11,499 nt of DNA from Victivallis vadensis (GTDB lineage: Bacteria > Verrucomicrobiota > Lentisphaeria > Victivallales > GWF2-50-93). The DNA lies in assembly GCA_020718525.1 (NCBI GenBank), contig DYRX01000115.1, positions 1 to 11,499 on the forward strand, written 5' to 3'. The notes beneath the pieces were generated by a model, which saw only the letters and a list, made by a program, of their open reading frames with translations, searched no databases and had not been told where the DNA came from. Below, piece after piece: positions 1-5,136 of the stretch. Every line of letters begins with the position of its first letter. Positions within the stretch are counted from its first letter, which is position 1. Position numbers and translations under genes: made by a program.

Positions 1-47
1 ATTATAAAAAATACAATTTCCTATACGATTTATTTCCAATTACCAAT

Positions 48-265
48 GTTGTTGCCCCCCTTCAGGGTGCAATTTCTTTTTTTTATTCCCTTTTCCTAGG
101 GCGTTGCCCTAGGCTATGGAATGTCAGGCCTTCAGCCTGAGAAAGCATCCCCTTTAATTCATCTATTGTTGTTTTCACCCTGAAGGGGTGGCATTCCTTA
201 GCCCAGCCCAACGGGCTGGGATAAGATCAATCAAAAATTCCAGCACCCTGAAGGGGTGCAACAAC
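48..265. mobile_element. 218-bp palindromic element A, no coding capacity
   Basis: The ends, 48-70 and 243-265, are inverted copies of one another with 22 of 23 positions matching; each end contains the core CACCCTGAAGGGG. Inside are further hairpins in mirror order: 95-113 (8-bp stem, loop GTT), 124-140 (6-bp stem), 176-190 (CACCCTGAAGGGGTG, an exact copy of 244-258), and 202-220 (8-bp stem, loop AAC). Reading outward from the centre, each half shows the same order: small hairpin, about 10 nt resembling CATTCCATAG, 8-bp hairpin, 23-25 nt spacer, end hairpin. No transposase is present, so it could be a non-autonomous (MITE-like) element or a REP-type hairpin cluster. The structure is seen directly; the mobile nature is inferred. 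Confidence 0.55.
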
Positions 266-319
266 TACTAATCTGAATTATTAAAGAGACATAGTATCGT
301 TATTTGCGAGACAGGACAC

Positions 320-370
320 TAGATAATCTGGGCGTAAGTCTTTCCGCAGACTTCCGCTCCAGATTATCTA
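320..370. repeat. Long interrupted hairpin
   Basis: A 12-bp outer stem (320-331 with 359-370, arms TAGATAATCTGG and CCAGATTATCTA) encloses a GCG/CGC step and an inner 6-bp stem (336-341 AAGTCT with 348-353 AGACTT) around a 6-nt loop. There is no run of T after it, so a simple terminator is unlikely. It lies between element A and the glycosyltransferase gene and resembles dispersed intergenic repeats. Its function is unknown. The stretch 266-319 shows nothing recognisable. Confidence 0.55.
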
Positions 371-372
371 AT

Positions 373-393
373 GAAAATTGCACCGCAATTTTC
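373..393. repeat. 9-bp perfect hairpin
   Basis: GAAAATTGC (373-381) pairs with GCAATTTTC (385-393) around a 3-nt loop ACC. It starts two bases after the larger hairpin ending at 370, so the two probably belong to one repeat unit. No T-run follows. Confidence 0.5.
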
Positions 394-484
394 TGAAGGG
401 GAGTTTTTCCTTCCAGTCAATATTGCAATCTTAGGAATTTATCGTGACATTTACTGGAAAATATGCAATGTCGTATCAGTACGG

Positions 485-513
485 ATTCAGTAAACGAACG
501 TAATTTACTGAAT
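485..513. promoter_or_regulatory. Inverted repeat in glycosyltransferase leader
   Basis: ATTCAGTAAA (485-494) and TTTACTGAAT (504-513) are perfect 10-bp inverted arms separated by 9 nt, ending 38 bases before the glycosyltransferase start codon. A third half-site, TTTACTG, lies at 450-456. The arrangement fits a regulator-binding operator or an mRNA hairpin just before the ribosome binding site. No convincing sigma-70 promoter could be placed next to it, so the role is inferred from symmetry and position only. Confidence 0.4.
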
Positions 514-551
514 AATGTACCCTTGAGCTTAGTCAGGAGGATTTCAGACAG

Positions 552-1718
552 ATGAAAATAGTCTATATATCAAATGCCATCATCCCATCGAGGATGGCGA
601 ATTCTGTCCACATAATGAAAATGTGTTCCGCCTTTGCAGAAAATGGCCACGAAGTGACTCTGATCTATCCGGACTCGCTATGGAACGTCGAGAAGAATGT
701 TCATGATATTTTTGAGTTTTACGGGGTTTCATGCAAATTCAATTTATGCAAAATAAATCCGTTCTTCATTTCAGAATATTTTCCAGCCGGCTCACGAATT
801 TTCATGCATGCATATCTGGCGGCGAAAAAAATATTGTATCCCCTCTTCGCGTCAAGGCAGGCGGTGAGGATTAAGCCGGATATCATTGTGTCCAGATATC
901 TTCCAGCCGCATTCTATGCGAGCTATTTTGCAGAGCTTCCAATCATTTATGAGAACCACAACTTTTATTCCGAAATGCCCCGACTATCGCGCAGGATGTT
1001 CAATAAAATTATAGGAATGGACAGCTTCCGCAGGCTTGTCGTTATTTCGAATCCGCTTGCCTCGGACTATGAAGCGGTCATGGGAGAGAATGGAAAAGGA
1101 AAGATAATTGTGGCGCCTGACGGAGCGGATCCTGCGACGGATTTCAGCGACATCCCGACGATGGGCAATCACGAAGTGAATATAGGCTACTCCGGCCACC
1201 TGTACGCAGGCCGTGGCATGGAAATAATTGCAGGACTTGCGGAAATCAATAAAAATTATGCTTTTCATGTGATCGGCGGAACAGAAAAAGACATCGCGTT
1301 TTGGAAGAGCAGGACTGCGGATTTGGAAAACATATATTTCTATGGATTCGTGCCACCTAAAAATGTCAAGAGCATCCTGAACAGGATGGACATACTTCTC
1401 GCTCCGTATCAGACAAAGGTCGGAACATCGGCAGGCATAGACACTTCCAACAGGATGTCCCCGCTCAAGATTTTCGAGTATATGGCGCTGGGAAAGCCGA
1501 TCATAGTCTCGGACATTCCCGTAATTCACGAGGTTCTGGATGCGGATATCAATGCCATTTATGCGAAACCTGATGACCTTCAGGCCTGGCAGGGCGCAAT
1601 CAAGAGACTTGTCGGCGACAAGACATTTTCTTCTGCCATCGCTTCCAACGCGAAGGAAAAATTTCTCACCAGATATACCTGGGCAATCAGGGCTAAAAAT
1701 ATTTTGCAGGGCATATGA
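552..1718 (+). CDS. Family 4 glycosyltransferase (GT-B fold)
   Basis: This 388-residue protein transfers a sugar from an activated donor to a glycan or lipid acceptor, probably at the inner face of the cytoplasmic membrane. The start is supported by AGGAGG at 535-540, 11 bases before the ATG. The N-terminal acceptor half begins with the MKIVYISN strand and has YENHNF at 133-138. The C-terminal donor half has IGYSGHLYAGRGME (211-224), HVIGG (239-243), FYGFVP (263-268) and the GT4 nucleotide-sugar signature SPLKIFEYMALGKP (303-316). Length fits the family. There is no signal peptide or clear membrane segment. It stands alone and converges with surE, which ends 30 bases beyond its stop. A role in LPS or exopolysaccharide is suggested by the nearby Kdo and Lpt genes, but donor and acceptor cannot be read from sequence. 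Family assignment is firm; the pathway is a guess. Confidence 0.88.
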   Translation: MKIVYISNAIIPSRMANSVHIMKMCSAFAENGHEVTLIYPDSLWNVEKNVHDIFEFYGVSCKFNLCKINPFFISEYFPAGSRIFMHAYLAAKKILYPLFASRQAVRIKPDIIVSRYLPAAFYASYFAELPIIYENHNFYSEMPRLSRRMFNKIIGMDSFRRLVVISNPLASDYEAVMGENGKGKIIVAPDGADPATDFSDIPTMGNHEVNIGYSGHLYAGRGMEIIAGLAEINKNYAFHVIGGTEKDIAFWKSRTADLENIYFYGFVPPKNVKSILNRMDILLAPYQTKVGTSAGIDTSNRMSPLKIFEYMALGKPIIVSDIPVIHEVLDADINAIYAKPDDLQAWQGAIKRLVGDKTFSSAIASNAKEKFLTRYTWAIRAKNILQGI

Positions 1719-1741
1719 TCCAAGGAGAGATTGGATATTTT
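1718..1741 (+). terminator. Weak candidate terminator after glycosyltransferase
   Basis: ATCCAA (1718-1723) pairs with TTGGAT (1731-1736) around a 7-nt loop, followed by ATTTT. The stem is short and AT-rich, so termination here would be inefficient. It occupies the only gap between the two convergent genes. Confidence 0.3.
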
Positions 1742-1748
1742 GCAGAAT

Positions 1749-2507
1749 TCAGCTAATTTGTTTTTTGGAAAGAACGGAAAGAAAGCTTCTGTCCGTGAGA
1801 TCAAAAGACAGAGGCGTTATTGATACAAAGCCCTCCTTTACCGCCTTCAAATCACTGCCTTCCTCCGGAGTCGCATTGGCATCGTCCCCTGTAAGCCAAT
1901 AATAGATGCGTCTTCCCGGATCCACCCTCCTTTCATAGCTGTCGCACCAAGCCGCCTTGCTTTGAAACGTAAATCGCTCCCCCATGATTTTGTCTTTCGG
2001 CAGTGGAGGGATGTTTATGTTCAGCATGGCGCCCTTCGGCAGATCAAGCCGCGTCATTTTTTCAGCAATGAAGCTGGCGGTATATTCCGCCGCATAGCCG
2101 AAATCCCATGAAATCCATGAAGCAAGCGAGACCGCCACAGAAGGCAGTCCAAGTATTGCTCCCTCCATTGCGCCAGACACGGTGCCTGAATAAAGCAGAT
2201 TTGTCCCGAGGTTTGGTCCCGCGTTGATTCCCGATACGACCAGGTCCGGTGCCTTGTCAAGCAGAGAATTCACCGCCAGCTTCACGCAGTCCGCAGGGGT
2301 GCCGGAGCAGGAATGCCCCGCCAATTCCCCATTGCGATGGAACTCCTTGATTCTCAGAGGATCTGCAATGGTTATGCCGTGTCCGACCGCACTGCGCTCG
2401 GAATCGGGGGCGACAAGAGTGACATCGGCAATCTTCCTGAGGGCGTCGAAGAGGGAGAGTATGCCGTCAGCGAATATTCCATCGTCGTTTGTAAGCAGTA
2501 TCTTCAT
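1749..2507 (-). CDS. surE: 5'/3'-nucleotidase SurE
   Basis: SurE is a metal-dependent phosphatase that releases phosphate from nucleoside 5'- and 3'-monophosphates in the cytoplasm. The 252-residue length is typical. The reading frame is open for another 43 codons upstream, but the ATG at 2507 is chosen because it gives the canonical MKILLTNDDG start and lies 13 bases after the lptB stop; the upstream extension lies in lptB. The expected metal ligands are present: D8 and D9 in TNDDG, S39 in DSERSAVGHG, and N95 in SGINAGPN. CSGTPADCV (67-75) and the glycine-rich stretch YSGTVSGAMEG are also conserved. It is the last gene of the kdsC-lptC-lptA-lptB operon. No terminator is visible after it and it converges on the glycosyltransferase. 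Function is secure; why it sits with LPS transport is not known. Confidence 0.95.
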   Translation of the reverse strand: MKILLTNDDGIFADGILSLFDALRKIADVTLVAPDSERSAVGHGITIADPLRIKEFHRNGELAGHSCSGTPADCVKLAVNSLLDKAPDLVVSGINAGPNLGTNLLYSGTVSGAMEGAILGLPSVAVSLASWISWDFGYAAEYTASFIAEKMTRLDLPKGAMLNINIPPLPKDKIMGERFTFQSKAAWCDSYERRVDPGRRIYYWLTGDDANATPEEGSDLKAVKEGFVSITPLSFDLTDRSFLSVLSKKQIS

Positions 2508-2520
2508 TATGCGTCCTGGC

Positions 2521-3276
2521 TCACATTGTGAACTTGGGTCCGAGATATATTTCCCTGGCTTTTTCGTCGTTGACGAGATAGTCGCTGTTGCCCTCGCAGA
2601 CGATGCGTCCCTCGCACATGAGATAAGCCCTGTCAACGCATGAGAGGGTTTCCCTCACATTGTGGTCAGTGATGAGAATCCCGAGACCGGCGCTTCTGAG
2701 GCGGAGTATGATCTGCTGGACGTCGTAGACGGCGATGGGGTCAACTCCGCTGAATGGCTCGTCAAGCATGATGAAGGCAGGATTGGTGACAAGCGCCCTT
2801 GTGATTTCGAGCCTGCGTCTTTCACCGCCGCTCAGAGTCATCGCCTTCTGCTTGGAAAGGTGTGTCAGCTCGAGTTCTCCCAGAAGCTCGGCAAGCCTTT
2901 TTTCCCTCTCCTGCGAGCTTATGTCAAGTGTTTCCAGGATCGCAAGTATGTTCTCGCGCACTGTGAGCTTTCTGAATATGGACGGCTCCTGGGAGAGATA
3001 GCCCATGCCGGCTCTGGCGCGCATATACATTGGCATCTTGGAAATGTCTATACCCTTGAAGGATATTTTCCCGGAGTCGGGATGAATGAGTCCCATGACC
3101 ATGTAGAAGCTGGTTGTCTTTCCCGCTCCGTTCGGTCCAAGCAGTCCCACGACCTCGCCTGCCTTGACGTTTATCGAGACGCCATTTACCACTTTTCTTC
3201 CGTGGTATGCTTTCACAAGATCCGTTGCTTCGATGAGGACTTCCTGTTCCATCTTTCGCTCTTCTCCGTCGTTCAT
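2521..3276 (-). CDS. lptB: LPS export ABC transporter ATP-binding protein LptB
   Basis: LptB is the cytoplasmic ATPase that drives LptF/LptG to extract LPS from the inner membrane and push it along the Lpt bridge. The 251 residues contain every ABC motif: Walker A GPNGAGKT (47-54), Q-loop Q96 in YLSQEP, signature LSGGE (148-152), Walker B FIMLDEP (168-174) with catalytic E173, and switch H205 in ITDHNV. The YLSQEPSIFRKLTVREN and LDEPFSGVDPIAV segments are typical of LptB rather than other ABC proteins. The start ATG overlaps the lptA stop (ATGA) and has GGAGAG just upstream. A second ATG at 3252, also with a good ribosome site, would give 243 residues, closer to the E. coli protein, so either start is possible. 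The partner permease genes lptF and lptG are not in this window. Confidence 0.95.
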   Translation of the reverse strand: MNDGEERKMEQEVLIEATDLVKAYHGRKVVNGVSINVKAGEVVGLLGPNGAGKTTSFYMVMGLIHPDSGKISFKGIDISKMPMYMRARAGMGYLSQEPSIFRKLTVRENILAILETLDISSQEREKRLAELLGELELTHLSKQKAMTLSGGERRRLEITRALVTNPAFIMLDEPFSGVDPIAVYDVQQIILRLRSAGLGILITDHNVRETLSCVDRAYLMCEGRIVCEGNSDYLVNDEKAREIYLGPKFTM

Positions 3277-3869
3277 TTCCCGCTCTCCGGTTCTGGCGAC
3301 TGAAGCGTGTCCGGACTGATGTTCAGCTTCCCCCTCCCCTTGATGATCACCCTTTCACTCTCTCTGTACATGATGATCTGATCTCCGGCGACCTGATCGT
3401 TGTCTTGATTCAGGACCGGATTGTCGCTCAGCGTTATCTTCTGCTCCTTCAAATCATATTCCGCCTGTCCCGCTTTCCCCTGCTGTTCCTTGTCTTTGTC
3501 GTCGTCCTTGTATTTTCTTGTGATGACAACATTTCCTTCGCAGAGTATCCGGGATATTTTTTTGCCGCCTTTGCTCCCCTGCCCATTCTCAGGCGGAGCA
3601 TCGTCCGACTTTGCCTTGTCCTCTAGAAAGATCGTCATTTTGTCGCAGGTGATTGTCAGCTCCTGATCCTTGACGATCACGTTGCCTGTGAAGACCGCCA
3701 TGTTCTGGGCGCTTTGTATGTCCATTGTGTCGGATGTGATTTCAGTCGGCTTGCTTTTGTCTCTGTCTCCCCTCTCGCCGCTTCCTCCGAAGAGAGAGCC
3801 TTGGGCAAAGATATCTCCAGCTGTCGCGAGGAGAATTGCGAATGCGAGCAATAAGATTTTGGTTTTCAT
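3273..3869 (-). CDS. lptA: Periplasmic LPS transport protein LptA (OstA-like)
   Basis: LptA forms the periplasmic bridge that carries LPS from LptC to LptD at the outer membrane. The 198-residue protein starts with a signal peptide (hydrophobic 5-17, likely cleavage after FA at 21-22). The OstA/LptA beta-jellyroll follows: PTEITSDTMDIQSAQNMAVF (41-60), TGNVIVKDQELTITCDKM (61-78), LCEGNVVITRK (109-119), GQAEYDLKEQKITLSDNPVL (134-153) and VIIKGRGKL (174-182). Two strongly charged insertions, about 84-104 and 119-131, make loops longer than in E. coli LptA. Residues 183-198 are a short polar tail. A GGAG site lies about 8 bases before the ATG, and the start overlaps the lptC stop by 4 bp, so translation is probably coupled. 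The family is recognised from the repeat pattern and operon position. Confidence 0.88.
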   Translation of the reverse strand: MKTKILLLAFAILLATAGDIFAQGSLFGGSGERGDRDKSKPTEITSDTMDIQSAQNMAVFTGNVIVKDQELTITCDKMTIFLEDKAKSDDAPPENGQGSKGGKKISRILCEGNVVITRKYKDDDKDKEQQGKAGQAEYDLKEQKITLSDNPVLNQDNDQVAGDQIIMYRESERVIIKGRGKLNISPDTLQSPEPESGK

Positions 3870-4339
3870 TTTTCGGGCTCCGGTTCCTGGTGTTCCTTGT
3901 ACATCGTTCCAATATCGTTTTTGAGAGTGACTTTGACTTCTTTTCGAATGTGGATTGTCTGCTTTTCGTAGTCTGCGTCGAATCCGACGCCGTCTGCATC
4001 CATTTCGAGCGATCTGAAATGCACTTCCTTGTCTCCTTTGACGACCTTGCTCGCCCTGTGATAGACCGCTTCAGGCGAAGTGATCGTCGCCTTTATCTTC
4101 CGTATGTCCTTGTCCACCCATTCTATCTTGACATTTTCAAGCTCGACCTCGATTCCTACTGTCTTCGCCTTTTCGCCTGAAATTATGAATTCGAGCTCCT
4201 TGCTGTCCTTGTTGTATTCCGGCAATTTGAAGTCGTTCAGGATCACGTTCGCGTCCTCGATCTCGGCGGCGCGCGCAAGGAGCGTCGCCAGAAGGAGAGC
4301 AAATGTCAGCCCAAATATCTTTGCATTACATCGTCCCAT
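3866..4339 (-). CDS. lptC: LptC-like LPS transport protein
   Basis: LptC normally links the LptB2FG complex in the inner membrane to LptA in the periplasm. This 157-residue protein has an N-terminal hydrophobic stretch (8-22) and then a beta-rich domain with strands such as VELENVKIEW (65-74), IKATITSPEAVYHRAS (82-97) and DADYEKQTIHIRKEVKVTL (121-139), which fits the LptC/OstA fold. Residues ARA-AE (22-26) form a possible signal peptidase I site, so unlike E. coli LptC the protein may be cleaved and not anchored. The start ATG lies 34 bases inside the end of kdsC and has AGGAAA just before it; no other ATG is available. Sequence identity to known LptC is weak by eye, so the name rests partly on its position between kdsC and lptA, which is a common arrangement. 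Confidence 0.75.
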   Translation of the reverse strand: MGRCNAKIFGLTFALLLATLLARAAEIEDANVILNDFKLPEYNKDSKELEFIISGEKAKTVGIEVELENVKIEWVDKDIRKIKATITSPEAVYHRASKVVKGDKEVHFRSLEMDADGVGFDADYEKQTIHIRKEVKVTLKNDIGTMYKEHQEPEPEK

Positions 4340-4830
4340 TTTCCTGTTTCCATTAAGAGCCAGTCAATTGTTTCCCTAACCGCGCCTCTTCCGCCCGGCA
4401 GACTTGTCTGAAAATCGCAGTATTTGGCGACATAGCGTGGGGCATCGGCAACAGCGACAGAGATGCCTGTCCTTCTGAAAATTGGAATGTCAATGAGATC
4501 ATCTCCTATGAAGATGCATTCTTCCGCGAGCAGAGCATGTTCTTTCAGCATCAGATCGAAAGTTTCGCCCTTTTTCTTGACGCCTTCGTAAAGGAAATCC
4601 AGCTCCAGATCTTCGGCGCGCCGCCTGTTTGGAACTCCGCTCCTTCCAGATATGGCACCTACCTTATAGCCTGCCCGTTTCGCCATTTTGATCCCATGTC
4701 CATCCCTCACATGGAACGCCTTCAGCTCCTCGTTTCCACAATAGCCGATCAGTCCGTCCGTGAGAACGCCGTCTATATCCATGACTACGGCTTTAATTTT
4801 CAGTGCCTTATCCCGGATTCCAGACCTCAT
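4306..4830 (-). CDS. kdsC: 3-deoxy-D-manno-octulosonate 8-phosphate phosphatase KdsC
   Basis: KdsC removes the phosphate from Kdo-8-phosphate to give Kdo, acting in the cytoplasm after KdsA. It is a small HAD-family phosphatase without a cap domain. Numbered from the ATG at 4830 (174 residues), the nucleophile motif is DIDGVLTDG with D18 and D20, motif II is AISGR (S61), a lysine cluster KKK (85-87) supplies motif III, and GDDLIDIP (109-116) is motif IV; the family's C-terminal GGRGAVRE is at 146-153. The frame is open to a TTG at 4869 (187 residues), but that codon has pyrimidine-rich sequence where a ribosome site should be, whereas GGAAAGAG precedes the 4830 ATG. It is the first gene of the lpt operon and overlaps lptC by 34 bp. 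Confidence 0.93.
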   Translation of the reverse strand: MRSGIRDKALKIKAVVMDIDGVLTDGLIGYCGNEELKAFHVRDGHGIKMAKRAGYKVGAISGRSGVPNRRRAEDLELDFLYEGVKKKGETFDLMLKEHALLAEECIFIGDDLIDIPIFRRTGISVAVADAPRYVAKYCDFQTSLPGGRGAVRETIDWLLMETGKWDDVMQRYLG

Positions 4831-4916
4831 TAGCTCTTTCCATTGCTGAAGCTTTTCCCAATGATGCAAGGAGGAAAGATTGCACGGATGAGCCTTTTTT
4901 CAAGGAAGATAGCGAA

Positions 4917-4945
4917 ATTATAGGTCCAATCCATATTCATCCAGA
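4917..4945 (-). promoter_or_regulatory. Candidate promoter of the kdsC-lpt-surE operon
   Basis: A perfect TATAAT -10 box lies at 4922-4917 on the minus strand. The -35 region about 17 bases upstream (near 4940-4945, TCTGGA) matches poorly. Transcription would start near 4910 and leave a leader of about 80 bases before the kdsC ATG. No other good promoter is seen before kdsC. Confidence 0.4.
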
Positions 4946-4976
4946 AGAGAAAAGAGTCATTATTTTATGTTCAGGT

Positions 4977-5005
4977 TTATCATTTAGCGCAACAAATGGT
5001 ATATT
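4977..5005 (+). promoter_or_regulatory. Candidate promoter of the propeller-protein gene
   Basis: TTATCA (4977-4982), a 17-bp spacer and TATATT (5000-5005), with TGG immediately upstream as an extended -10. This would give a leader of about 125 bases before the ATG at 5137. It is divergent from the kdsC promoter, with about 55 bp between the two -10 boxes. Confidence 0.4.
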
Positions 5006-5065
5006 TAGGCATCTGCTATGTTAATCTTTTAGAAGTGGAAGCATAAGGTTTTTGGGGTGGGTGGA

Positions 5066-5095
5066 TTCGGAAAATCTTTCAAAGGAAGTTCCGAA
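5066..5095 (+). promoter_or_regulatory. Leader hairpin upstream of propeller-protein gene
   Basis: TTCGGAA (5066-5072) pairs with TTCCGAA (5089-5095); inside, CTTTC (5076-5080) can pair with GGAAG (5084-5088) around AAA, leaving only a 3-nt bulge. It sits in the proposed 5' leader, about 26 bases before the GAGGGGGAG ribosome site. There is no T-run, so it is not an intrinsic terminator. It may affect mRNA stability or bind a regulator; this is inference. Confidence 0.35.
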
Positions 5096-5136
5096 CGGTC
5101 TTCAACTGCAAACAAGCAATAGAGGGGGAGCTGGCA

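Noticed and set aside
48..265. CRISPR array
   Set aside because: The repeats are short hairpins in both orientations with unequal spacing and no cas genes nearby.
2508..2636. 43-codon N-terminal extension of the surE frame
   Set aside because: It lies almost wholly inside lptB, reads as low-complexity residues, and the ATG at 2507 gives the canonical MKILLTNDDG start.
2662..3303. Plus-strand open frame of 213 codons opposite lptB
   Set aside because: It is the antisense shadow of lptB, which has every ABC motif; the antisense product has no recognisable pattern.
4831..4869. TTG start of kdsC at 4869
   Set aside because: The sequence before it is CT-rich on the coding strand and cannot serve as a ribosome site; the ATG at 4830 has one and gives a normal family length.
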